The position numbers and the translations under genes are program-made. This document shows positions 1 through 11,618 of a stretch of 64,000 nt of DNA, piece after piece. The notes under the pieces were generated by a model that saw only the letters and a program-made list of their open reading frames with translations, searched no databases and had not been told where the DNA came from. Source of the stretch: Lingula anatina (Eukaryota; Brachiopoda; Lingulata; Lingulida; Lingulidae); the NCBI RefSeq assembly GCF_001039355.2, contig NW_019776093.1, positions 1 to 64,000 of the forward strand, written 5' to 3'. Position 1 is the first letter of the stretch. The number at the start of each line of letters is the position of its first letter.

Positions 1-108
1 CATGGATGTAAAGTGCCATTTAAAATGTTTTAAAACTCTACAACAGAAAGGAAGCATAACCCGCCTTAAGAAAACGAACGTTCATCATTGTGGCATCATT
101 TTTCCCAG

Positions 109-216
109 ATCCTTCAAAGAAAGTCGGACAAAGAAAACGCCGCTACCAAAACAGTTTCCTCTTCTGATGACGATGAAGATGATGAAGATGATGATAATGA
201 AGATGATGAAGATTAA
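109..216 (+). CDS. Putative terminal exon of an unidentified upstream gene, acidic C-terminus
   Basis: A pyrimidine-rich acceptor (ttttcccag) ends at 108 and is followed by 35 open codons ending in TAA at 214-216. The first half is charged and polar (starts ILQRKSDKEN). The last 16 or so residues are almost all Asp/Glu with one Asn, giving a highly acidic tail like those of nucleolar or chromatin proteins. The rest of the gene would lie to the left of the window, so neither the family nor the function can be judged. The GATGAA-type coding repeat could also be a simple-sequence tract that happens to be open. A longer overlapping reading in another frame (2-358) is basic and low-complexity and looks spurious. 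Confidence 0.35.
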   Translation: MLQRKSDKENAATKTVSSSDDDEDDEDDDNEDDED

Positions 217-1105
217 GGATCACATTCTGAACCGGCCTTTGTCCTTTTTCAAGGCGAACTGTACAGCTCTGACGAGGATGAAGCCGTTCCGGCCCCAGCC
301 TCTCGCCAGGGGCGTGGCACCCTGCCATACCAGAGTGGCACACCGTAAAAAGTTGTAAGATCGTGAGTCCCTGGCGTGGATGAAATATGCCCGTAAACTC
401 ACCAACTGCACATCTGAGCCTGCCACATCAAAAATTTTAAGGGAATGCTTTTTAATCTAATTAGGACGAGATAATTATAATAAGCGAATCAGTAGAATTC
501 GTAGAATTCCTTGTTGTTAAATGTAAATATTCAATATTTTGCTGTGAAGATATTTAAATTGATTACAAAAAAAAAAAAAATAATAATAAAATGAAAAAAA
601 AAAACGCTTGAATAAAATTACGTCAATCTTGAATAAGACGCCTTTTACATGTAGTTCGTTTTTTAACCTGCAGGTATTACTCTGGTTTATTTTGTTTAAA
701 CAAGTTAAAAACTTGACAACAATAAAGCGTAAATGGAAGTCCAATGCTATCTTTGTGAGAATAATGTTTTGAATATGTTTTGAAAATGTTTTGAAAAGAA
801 TGTTTTCTTTGTGAAATCCATGACTCGAGATCCCAAACGGCAGTGAGGTCCTATCACTTATGAAGACCTTGGTCATACCAATTATTAAAATAACCTGCTT
901 GCACGAAGGGCCCATATACTAGTACCCTATTGTAGACTTCAACAGCTGCCTCAAGCTTAGACCTACAAGGCCTACTCAGCCATCAACCCTGAGAGGTGCG
1001 TGTTTCATCCAAGCAGCAAAGTCAATCAATTTTTATTTTTATTGATTTCAATCAATACGTAGGCCACTTTTCATTTTTCCGTCAATCGTTTTTCTTAGGC
1101 CCTAT

Positions 1106-1141
<36 letters not shown>

Positions 1142-1534
1142 GCCTCTTCCCTATCTATATACGCCCTGTTTATTTATTACAGGTGTACATGCGCCTACCA
1201 CACATTTAAGTAAATGCTCTTGTTTTTTAAGAAAGCGAAAGACCACAGCTGCATTTGATGATTCAAGATTCAAATTCCAATAGGTCTTTCTACAATAGGC
1301 TGCCTTCAATGGACCCAAGTTCCCGGAAGAAAACTTGTTAATGTGTACTTGTATGTCCTATTCTTTCACAATCATGGGTATTCTGATGAAACCTACTGAC
1401 AAACTTTATGAGTATCAAAATAATAATAATAATAATAATAATAATACATACATACATACATACATACTATAAAAGTTTTGTATTGCTCTATTTGGTTTCT
1501 GTTTTCGTTATTCGGTTTAAATAGTCTTTCGTGA
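217..1534. other. Gene-free stretch with simple repeats
   Basis: No convincing exon on either strand. It holds A/T-rich sequence, a (TTTA)n tract at about 1100-1140 and (AAT)n then (ACAT)n at about 1421-1466. It lies downstream of the last exon of the minus-strand SLC22 gene and should contain that gene's 3' untranslated region. I could not choose a polyadenylation signal because the TTTATT words (AATAAA on the minus strand) are part of the microsatellite. Confidence 0.5.
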
Positions 1535-2066
1535 TCATATAGATAAGCGCGATGTGGCTGAGGCGTTTTTCCGTGGCATCTCCATCATCTCGATCGTTGG
1601 TGAAATGTGGTATTCTTTTTCATCGAGTTTGCGTTTTGTGCGTCTGGAATCAAAAATCGTAATGATGTAATTAAGGCTAGTCAGTCCAACCCCTCACCCC
1701 CCCCCCCCCCCCGCCCCATCCGCTCTTGCACGGACACGGTCTTGTATAAATGAGGGCGCAAACAAGCACGAACAAATAGACTTTTAATCAGTTAAACGTT
1801 CTCAAACTCTGCTATGTGCAGATCTTGTGGTCAAAATCTAGTCATGCCTTGTATACATGTACAATGGATTTTTCCCCCAATTTTTAAAACATTTTTACTC
1901 GGAAAGACATACATGTACATGTACATTGCTTCTGTGTTGATATTTTTCCACATTATAAATATTTGGTTAGTCATTTTAAAATTAGTTAATTTTAGTCATT
2001 TAAATAGTTAGCCAATTTTCAAAGACGCGTTTGGTTTACATTTACAACAACAACAACAACAACAAC

Positions 2067-2105
<39 letters not shown>

Positions 2106-5100
2106 CGGAAAGTGTACCTTTGAAAATTCTCCGCGTCTTCTATAGTTTCGGGTAAGTCTCGGTTCGTCGTTTCTGGCAAGGGTATCGTACATATGGCTCC
2201 AAATATGGCGGCCACTCCGAATATCACGAGGGGCAAAGTGTCCTCTCCTATACTGTCTGCCTTGACTTCTCTCTGAATTTAAAAAAAATTTAGTAAATGT
2301 TAAATTCCAATTCAGCATTTTGTTTGTACATTGCATCTATCTATTTATTTTAAATCTTATTCATGTATTTATTTTTAAATTATATTCATTCACGTTTTTA
2401 ATCATTTACCAATATTCATCATTATTTTATTATCATATTTTATTACTATCATAATTAGCAATATTATTAATTCATCTATTCTTTATTATAGGCCTATGCG
2501 CTAAAGGTTGGACATTTTTTTCTTCTTTATGCTCACACCATATCTTCAGTTTTCTACACGTGAACATTTTATCATGTTTTTTAAAAGTAAGAAATATTCG
2601 TACGTTTCGGGGCAACGCAACGAAGTTCTTGAGGAATCAAACATCCCTCCTTTAACAAGGTACAGTAATTTTCTCGTTTTAATAGTAATACTTACGACAA
2701 CTATTGGAGTAAGAATAGCCCCCGCGCAGGAAGCCACGGAGCCTAGACCTAAACTGAAGTTACGGACCACAGTGGGGAACAGTTCAACACCCCATATGTA
2801 ACTGATTCCGTAAGCTGCCGCGATTCCTAATTTCCCGACTGTAGAGAGCGCCATTTTGACGTAGTAAGAATAAGTAGCATCTGGAAAAAATTGAACAAGT
2901 TCATTAAAAAAAAAAACGAAATACATGTAAAAGAACGAAAAAGAAACTTCAGGATTAAAACCATGGACAGATGTAACAATTGGCTTGTTGATTTTTTTTT
3001 ATAATTATAGTGAATATTTATTTATTTATTTATTTATTTATTTACTATTACATTTTAAAATTCGTTGCGTTTTTTTTTATCCATCTGATATAATGTAAAT
3101 CTATAACTCCGACAGACATTAGTTTCTATGGAAAAAAAAACTTATTCGCATTCTGACACTCTATACTTTAATTATACAGGGTTTTGTCTAGGATGAGAGG
3201 TCGATGGAGAATCACAAAAATCAAAAAATAATGTCTTTTATGGTAGACGCTGACGACATCGATTTTACATGATAGTTATAACGGCCACTTTAAAATGAGT
3301 ATTTGAATTGCACCAGTGACGCGCATATTTTTTTCGTTATAATTGCAATATTCGGACCTGCATCATTATTGTCGATGTTTATACTGCAGAACCCTACTAT
3401 ATGACAAGAAAGCAACAGTAACGGAAAATAAACATAAAACAAATATTACACAAAATACATGCGTGACTTTAAGGATTCATCATAATCACATCGATCTTAT
3501 ATAGATCTTGAATAATAAATCCGTAAATTACATAAAGAACGCATCTATAAAGATAAAAAATGATAGATACATAGACCCGTGCTTTCAGCCTGTGTGCTAA
3601 CAGAATACGGAAAGCTTAGGCACTTCTTTTATCTTTTATACTTCATGCCTGATATTTATAGGTGCGTTTTTAATGTAATTTATTTATCACCAACGTGTCT
3701 CAAATGTTCGCTTTGATTAATATTTTTACCTTCCTCTCCATAGAGATGTACGAAGAGAGTTGACAGGCATGCCAGGCCGCCCGTGACTAAACACAGCGTG
3801 TAAATCTTCTTCCGACCAAATCTGTCTATGGTAAAACACAGAGCATATCCGGGGAAATCCACGAGGGAGTAGAGTAAAAAGTTCAGGTAGATGTTCCCCG
3901 CCATGTTGCCCGTATGGAGACTTATCCCGTAGTGTGTCATGTCGAGTACCATCCTGCGAGAAATGAAGAAATAATTCAAAGAAATGATGAAATTAAGGAA
4001 AAATGTTTAATTTGTTAGGCTTTTTGGTGAACTCTTTTTGAGGAGTCAACCAAAACAGATGTTTAAGAAAAAAATTATACTAAAAGCGAAAAATGAATTG
4101 TGGATAGTTAAAGGGATAATGACTCTTCGTATGAGATCAATATTTCACAATAAAAACATTGCGAACAACTCATAGAAATATAATATGTTCTGTTTTACCA
4201 CGAAAACGGCAGTTATAGCTATTATTCTGATATCTGAGCTTGTCTTTAGACCACGTGACCTCCACTGATGACTCTTAAGAGATTATAACAAAAAAAAAAA
4301 AAAAAAAAAAACTTTCTAGGAAAAAAAAAACAGGGACAAACTTTGCATGTGGATTCATTAACCATTGGGAAAATGGTTGTTTACTCCAGGAAAATTCATT
4401 TTTTTGGCCAAAACGAAGAGTTATAATCCCTTTAATCTATCTTATCTTTTCAGAGAGTGCATTGTGAGAATGTTTGAAGTTTGTACGGGAGTAGTTGTGG
4501 CGTAAGTGTTGGCGCCAAGTATGTACCAGTAAAACCTGTACGCATAATTTTGAATAAGTGCTGAAGCCGAAGAACTTTCATGAAATAGATAGTAGGCGAT
4601 TCTAATTACAAAGGCTGCGCAAAATTTCTACACGTTGGATAGTAATACATTTTCATGGTCGACTAGCAAAGGTAGCCTACATGTGGAACTTTTGTCATTA
4701 AACGTTGTTACCATTTATTTACCTATTTATTTATAACCTCCTATCTGTCTATCTATCTACATGTATCTATCTTATTCCGTACATTATTACATTATTATTA
4801 TTCTTATTATTGTTTGTGGCTGTTGATGTGTATCGGTTTCGATATCCGAAGCTTACATACCAATTAATATACAACAACAGCATCCTAAACATCAGTTTTG
4901 GGGCGTGTAGTAGAGCCCGGATACTCGTGCTAGGCAGCTCGTTTATTTCCACCTTGGTCAAGAGGCCCTTGGGGAATTCTTTGCCGTTCATTTTCGCTGC
5001 ACGCCTCAGGATCTTCTCGGCTTCCTCGTGGCGTCCTTTCGTTAGCAACCATCGGGGAGATTCGGGAAGGAGCCTGTTAGGTGGATATGTGCAATTTAAT

Positions 5101-6571
5101 TCTAAAATTAATTAATTATATCATCACAATGATAATTGATAAAAGTAATCAAATTACATTACATTACAATACATTCCATTATATTATATTAATTACATTA
5201 GTATGTTCATAAATAAATAAATTACAGCAACAGGCACAAAAATAATAAATAATTTCACAATTATTTAATACATTTAATATATATTAATATACTTATCTAT
5301 TAACTTATTATCAAACGTATTAATTGGTTAATTAAGCTCATCGAAAAATAAATACTGGAACCATCTCATGAAAGCATATTTGCACTTTAATGATTATGTG
5401 TCCAAAGTATAAAAGTGTTTACCAAAACAAAGTCGCTGCAAATACTAAATACGGCGCAGATATTGATAACTGTAGATGGCGCCAGTCTCGCAGAAAATAG
5501 GCTATTCCCGTTACCACTACTCCGCCCGCCGTGGAGACGATACCCACAACTGTTCCGGCTATCATGCGTTTGTGAGGCCCTACAAGCTCCAGCGCTTAAA
5601 GAGTGAAAATGCGTAACGTGAACACACAAAACATTCATTTGTTTCACAATGACTGGACATATATATACATTTCTGGTCAAAGGTCGTCCCAGCTCCAGTT
5701 CCATGTACCCTTTTTTTACAAAGGGACAAAATTATTATTAACAGTGCTTTTTAAAATGGTACTGAAAATAAAAAAAATGAGATGAAGATATCCGTGTTTT
5801 GTACCATTTATTCAAATTTATAACATCCCCCCTCTCAATTGCAAGGTTTCACTGTAATTTCCCCAAAGGTAGAGGGATTTTCATTTTAATTGAAAAAAGA
5901 CAGCACCAAATATCACCAAATTAAAATAATAATAATAATAATAATAATAACAATAATAATAATAATAATATCAATTGGTCGTTACCTAATGTCGTGCTGA
6001 GAGTGAATATCTCGCTGGTAAACATGCCGTACATGAACCGTATAGCTATACTACAAGGATATGTGGGTGAAAAGACCCAGCCTAATCCGAAGATTCCACT
6101 CAACCCTAAGGCAAGCAAGAGAGAAACCCTTCTGCCGGCCCTGAAAGAAAAGCACACGGGTTTAATCTTTTAAAAATTTGAATAATATTTTTTGATGAGG
6201 TATTCTTTCTCAATCCATCGCCATATTTGAAGGCGTGTTTGTAGACAAAAGGTACAGGTAAGTCATTATTAAATAATTATAAAAGAGAAAAAGAGATTTG
6301 ACAAATGATCATAAAAGGAACTTCTGCTTTGATACGGACGGTTCGCCATTTATACATGTACAAGTCACTAATCGGAAAATATGTTATAGGCAAAAATGTG
6401 CTAAAATGAAATAAATGATTTAATTATAGCTTATGAATTAATCAATTAAATAAAACATACTCACCAGTCTGACAGTAAACCGAACGCCAAACCACCTATC
6501 AAAGTTCCCGATACGTACATGATGTAAGAGAACGTGAGCATCCAGGAATTGTCACAGACCAGCTTGAACTA

Positions 6572-6602
<31 letters not shown>

Positions 6603-7952
6603 TGTAACCATCCAGAAATTACCACTGTTAAAGTTGTTTTATAAAATTTGACTTTGGTAATTTATGCGGCAAGTAGAAAATTGATAATGTAGTATAACAA
6701 CCAATTTGCAAAATTATGTTTATTTCAATAAACTGATTAATTAAATATACATGTATACCATTTCATACATGCTTATGTTAAAATAATGTATTTATTAATC
6801 AGTCAATGTCAATATGTTGATAATCATACTTTGATATAATAATTCATCATACTGTCAATTACTTGAATGCTTATTAGTTATTAGTTTACCTGCATAGGGT
6901 ATGAATGTTTAACTACTGAAGTATCAAACACCCATTCAGTGCATTTGCTAGGGTGTGTCCCGTCTTGGCTAACATTCCCCTGGTGATTGATGACGACATC
7001 CAGGTGTGTACACTGGGTGGTTGAATTTGATGTCACGTCATCACTTGTGTTTTGGTACCATGACACACGTGGAAAGTACGAGTCGTTTAAATCTCCGGGG
7101 AGTCTACACCTTTAAATAAATGCATCGAGAATTCCATATACAGATACAAATGGCTTTTCTGTAGCAAGTTTATAAGAGTTTTATTCATTTCTGTCAGATA
7201 AGGTCTTTATAGTGCCCTCACTTATAAGTCACATGTGTTCCGATAGAATATCATTTGCTTGAACTATTACGAACTTTGGCAATACGTTAATATCTGTATT
7301 CGAACTCTCTTTCTTTCTCTTTCCATCTCTCTCTCTCCAAGGCAAGGTGAATATAATTGGTGGATGTAATTTCAAAGAGCACAAAAACTACTTTAAAGCA
7401 ATAATAACTCTTCGTTTCGGCCAAAAAATGAATTTTCCTGGAGTAAACAACAATTTTCCCATACTTACCAATGGTTAATGAATCCATTTTTACATTCAAA
7501 GCTAGTCCCTGGTTTTTTTTCTAAAAAGTTTGGTTTTTTGTTAAAATCTCTTAAGAGATTTTAACAGAGTATAGCCATCAATGGAGGTCACATGGTCTAA
7601 AGACAAGTTCAAATATCAGAATAAAAGCTATAACTGCTGTTTTCTTGGTAAAACAGAATATATTATATTTCTATGAGTTATTCATTGTGAAATATAGGTC
7701 TCATACGAAGAGTTATTATCCCTTTAAAGAACAACAATTTTAAAATCGTATCTCTCGTACCCACCTGAAGTCAGGAGTCTCCTCTATAAAGACAACTGCA
7801 GCATAATCCATGGCTGGTAGAATACCTGCTATGGAGAGTAATAAGAAGACTAATTTTTGGAACTTTCCGAATTCGCCAATTAGCACAAGGATGTCGTCGA
7901 AATCCTTGACTCCGTCCCCAAAGTCGACGTTGTCTGGTTCATCTTCGACCAT
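1535..7952 (-). CDS. SLC22-family organic ion transporter, copy A, complete (10 coding exons)
   Basis: Exons in transcript order: 7952-7765, 7109-6890, 6568-6465, 6140-5986, 5594-5423, 5073-4861, 3953-3730, 2880-2696, 2272-2118, 1643-1535. All junctions are GT-AG and the joined frame is open for 574 aa, a normal SLC22 length. Residues 1-35 are acidic and cytosolic ([14 protein letters not shown]), and TM1 follows. Exon 2 is the large extracellular loop with N-glycosylation sequons and paired cysteines, ending CTEWVFD. Exons 3/4 carry the MFS loop GLLSDW-AGRR, exon 5 has VGPHKR, exon 6 has [14 protein letters not shown], exon 7 has TIDRFGRKK and exon 9 has [12 protein letters not shown]. These are SLC22/OCT signatures. 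The last exon was chosen because it has a good acceptor, fitting phase and an in-frame TGA; its tail ([11 protein letters not shown]...) is not similar to the other copies. A splice acceptor sits 31 nt before the ATG, so the 5' UTR is spliced. It is a plasma-membrane transporter of small organic ions or zwitterions; the substrate is unknown. Confidence 0.9.
4110..4433. mobile_element. MITE family 1, copy in intron 6 of SLC22 copy A
   Basis: A block of about 324 bp starts with AAAGGGATAATGACTCTTCG and ends with its near-perfect reverse complement. It has TTAA/TA-like flanks, an internal poly-A and a TCTTAAGAGATT palindrome. Related blocks lie at 7395-7725, 38999-39349 and 43533-43885. It has no coding capacity, so it is a non-autonomous inverted-repeat element. 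Confidence 0.7.
7395..7725. mobile_element. MITE family 1, copy in intron 1 of SLC22 copy A, inverted
   Basis: Same family as 4110-4433 but in opposite orientation. The right terminus reads CGAAGAGTTATTATCCCTTT. The collinear intron of copy B (about 13200-13280) lacks it, so the insertion is polymorphic or postdates the split of A and B. Confidence 0.7.
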
Positions 7953-7983
7953 GTTTGTGGAAGCGCTAATCTCGTCAACTGTG

Positions 7984-9467
7984 CTGTAATAGCAATATTA
8001 AGAATTCTTATATCATGAGGAAATGTTAGAGATATAGGCCTAGTGTTGTCAAGCGTCCAAAATGATTTTCACTTCAATGAATAATTGTAGTGAATTCCAG
8101 TGAACTAAATTTTATCAACGAATTAACCAGTCTAAGGGCTCCGACATACATGTAATTCCAGGTCCGACCCAGTCTTCCACTTTACTTGCATAGAGAAGCA
8201 GAACAGAACAACCGCAAACCTTTAAGTCTTTTATTTATGTACAAATGGGCAGACTTTATACAAGTTTATCTAAAGGGAATCTATGTATGCCATTGGCTGC
8301 TAGTGATTTACATACTAATTGTTTTGCAATATTAACAGGTGATGTGCATCTGTTGCAGGCATAAGCATAGGTCCCTATAAAGAAGGATAAATATTTATGC
8401 AAGACAGACGTCAATAATAACACTTTGAATAAATTTAATTGCGCAATATGGAATTGGTGCACACTAGCACAGGAGCGGGCGCATTGTATATTTTCGTTAC
8501 CCGTGAAGATCCCTTTTTTATTTCCCGAGATGCGTGATCCGTGATGTACCACATTCTCGTGACTCGCGAATGCGCCTTTTTATTCTTTGCGCTAAGTGCA
8601 ACGAAGTCATTATACCTGGTGATGCGTGATTTTTAGCATTTTTGATTATCAGTGAGATATAGACAAACCTTTATTTACTGTGCTTTGTGAATTGATTTTA
8701 TTACCCCTTAACTGTGATCATAATTCCCCTCATATGGGACCCTGTTACAGATAATTCTAGCTGCTACGCAGCGTGGAGTAAGGTACTTTCAGACTTAGCG
8801 TATGAGAAAAAAGGCCCATACGCAGACAGATTGTAGCCCAAGGACAGGTTTCAGACTTGCTCTGATATTAACCTGTAGGCCTCAGTACCGGCGTACTGTC
8901 CCAGACAATGCACACGTGATAGTGAATGACGTCATATAAATACTGATATCTGACAAGTCCAGTACATCATCCAACCTTAGGGCTCATTCCTAATGAAACT
9001 ATCGGTCTAGGCAGGGGACCCTCGCTGAATGCAATAAGATTAACAGATGAACACTCGTACGCCTCTTCCCTTTCCCAACGTACTCTTATAATCACCAGCT
9101 TTTCTGTATTCTGCCGAGAGAGGCGTGTTAATCTCTTAATCTGATTGCATTTAGCGAGAGTCCCCTTTTAGTAAGTTTGAACTCCATAATGCGATAGTTT
9201 CATTAAGAACACACATTATATGTATCTTTTTATTTTTGCCAACACCCCCTCCTTACAAAACCCTGAATTCGTACTAGATCGTTATAAATGGAACTTCTGA
9301 GAAGCATATGTTGATAATAGAGGTTATCTTCTGGTAAACTCTGAGACTTCGGCTTGACGTCAGAAGATTTCACTCAGGCCTACTTTACCAGACAAAATAA
9401 ACACATTTGTAGATAAGTATAGATTGGGGGATGTCACTCCTTCAAAAGCGAGACGACAAAACACAAA
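7984..9467. promoter_or_regulatory. Intergenic region between divergent SLC22 copy A and UNC93-like gene
   Basis: About 1.5 kb separates the two head-to-head genes, so it should contain both promoters and the non-coding first exon of the SLC22 gene. I could not place a TATA box or transcription start. It contains an inverted-repeat element at about 8985-9210. Its equivalent in the second contig is 13504-15794, which carries two extra insertions. Confidence 0.4.
8985..9210. mobile_element. Inverted-repeat (fold-back/MITE-like) element upstream of UNC93-like exon 1
   Basis: The outer left end (TTCCTAATGAAACTATCG) is mirrored at the right end (CGATAGTTTCATTAAGAA). An inner segment ending GAATGCAATAAGATTAAC is mirrored by GTTAATCTCTTAATCTGATT. 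The long imperfect terminal inverted repeats make up most of the element. The copy in the other contig spans about 15082-15526 and is interrupted by another element. Confidence 0.6.
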
Positions 9468-9864
9468 ATGGACCCTGCCGTTTTAAGCATCAGCCACAGA
9501 ATTCCAGAAGATGAAATTCCGGAGAAAAAGCTCCTGCTGGAGATTCCTAGTGTCAAACCGAAAAGCAAGTGGAAACCAGTGTTTCAGCTTCTGGTTCTTG
9601 CCTTCGTCTACATGATCGGTTACTCTCCCTTCAATGCTTTGTGGAATCTAGAGGGTATCCTGTTTCCCGAGTACGGCTTCTACGCTTTGATGTGCAACTA
9701 CATCGGGTCCTATTTCATATTTTTCGTCGGTCCTTTCTTTACCAGGACGTTTGGCACCAAGGGGTCCGTGCTATTGGGGTGGGTTGGACAAGCTGTCTTT
9801 GTCTCGGCCCATTATTTCCAGGAACCCTATATCTTGTTACCCGTCTCCGTTCTTGTAGGGGCCG
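9468..9864 (+). CDS. UNC93-like exon 1 (first contig, partial gene)
   Basis: ATG at 9468; the exon ends at 9864 before GTAAGT, giving 132 codons plus one base. It is identical in layout to 15795-16191, with only a couple of amino-acid changes (Val/Ala and Ser/Asn in the N-terminal tail). The cytosolic tail is followed by the family's first membrane segments (FVYMIGYSPFNALWNLEGIL). The rest of the gene is not in this contig: after about 700 bp of intron the sequence stops at the N at 10582. It is probably the allelic copy of the gene annotated at 15795-20720. Confidence 0.8.
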
Positions 9865-10458
9865 GTAAGTACAGTTTAGGATAGAAGATGTTGGATGCTA
9901 GGTTGGGTGTACCACCCCCAGCAAACGATATAATGACCCCCATATCGTTTTATTGATTTTATCATCATTTTAGCGAAATTCTCGAGTTTTTTTTTTTTCA
10001 TTTTTGAAGATAGTTTTGATTTATTTTAACATTAGTTTTAGATTCATAAAAAACGTTATTTTATTGTTATTCAACGTAATGCTAAATCTAATGATAAAGT
10101 AAAAGTTTACCTTTTTAATCTTACCGACTTATTGATTTTGGATAAATGAGACATGAAAACATAAGTAAGGAATACATGCATCCTTAATTTTTGGATTTGT
10201 TGGCATTGCCATGAAGGCTAGGAAATACAGTTATTCAGATAAAAAAGAGTATTATGGAACATTGTAATATAAAACAAAATAAAGATCAACAATGAGCAAT
10301 CCTGAAACTTCGCCAATATAAACAGGATCGATAGTAACGTTGTTGTAAAAAAAAATTAAAACGTTGTTAAAATCTTTGCAGCTCATTTTACGAATTAACC
10401 TCAACAAAGCTTCCACACAACAACCAAATGGCAGCAAAATAATTTTCTGTTTAAACTC

Positions 10459-10460
10459 TA

Positions 10461-10503
<43 letters not shown>

Positions 10504-10506
10504 ATA
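10459..10506. repeat. (AAAT)n microsatellite in UNC93-like intron 1
   Basis: Uninterrupted AAAT tetranucleotide tract. The same tract at about 16789-16830 in the second contig has a different length, as expected of alleles. Confidence 0.9.
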
Positions 10507-10581
10507 GGTGTCTACCAGGTATATACTGTGCAAGCGTGGATGAACGGACGAATGGGTACGTTCATAGATGGACGGATGGAT

Positions 10582-10582
10582 N
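10582..10582. other. Assembly join (N), contig 1 / contig 2
   Basis: A single N. Sequence from about 4815 to 10581 recurs, collinear and similar, from 10583 to about 16905, so the two flanking contigs overlap in content. Confidence 0.85.
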
Positions 10583-10641
10583 ATTATTTGAGCCTATTGA
10601 TGTACCCTGTATACCGGTTTCGATATCCGAAACATACATAC

Positions 10642-11579
10642 CAATTAATATACAACAACAGCATCCTAAACATCAATTTTGGGGCGTGTAGTAGAGCCCG
10701 GATACTCGTGCTAGGTAGCTCGTTTATTTCCACCTTGGTCAGAAGGCCCTTGGGGAATTCTTTGCCGTTCATTTTCGCTGCACGCCTCAGGATCTTCTCG
10801 GCTTCCTCGTGACGTCCTTTCGTTAGCAGCCATCGTGGAGATTCAGGAAGGAGCCTGTTAGGTGGATATGTGCAATTTAATTCTAACATTTATTAATTAT
10901 ATCATGAACATAATGAGAGATTCGTCATTATGTCCGTGATTATATCATCACAATGATAACTGATAAAAGTAATCAAATTACATTACATTACAATACATTA
11001 CAATACATTCCATTATATAATATTAAATACATTAGTATGTTCATAAATAAATAAATTACAGCAACAGCCACAAAAATAATAAATAATTTCCAATTATTTA
11101 ATACATTTAATATATATTCATATAGGCCTATTCATTAAATTATTATCAGACGTATAAATGGTTAAATTAAACTCATCGAAAAATTAATTCTGGAACTTTT
11201 CTCATGAAAGCATATTTAAATTTTAATGTGTCCAATGTTTAAAGTATAAAAATGTTTACCAAAACAAAGTCGCTGCAAATACTAAATACGGCGCAGATAT
11301 TGATAACTGTAGATGGCGCCAGTCTCGCAGAAAATAGGCTATTCCCGTTACCACTACTCCGCCCGCCGTGGAGACGATACCCACAGCTGTTCCGGCTATC
11401 ATGCGTTTGTGAGGCCCTACAAGCTCCAGGGCTTAAAGAATAAAAATGCGTTAATGTGAACACACGTGTTAGACCATATTATAGCTGTTTGTGGCTCGGT
11501 GTGAATACTGCTAGTATATAAAACATTAGCTAGTTTCTTTTCAACTTTGAAAACAAATGCAAGCACCATGCAAAGAGTA

Positions 11580-11618
<39 letters not shown>

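Noticed and set aside
2-358. 118-codon open frame on the plus strand
   Set aside because: Low-complexity Met/Lys-rich reading of the GATGAA repeat; another frame has a proper acceptor and an acidic tail, which fits a real exon better.
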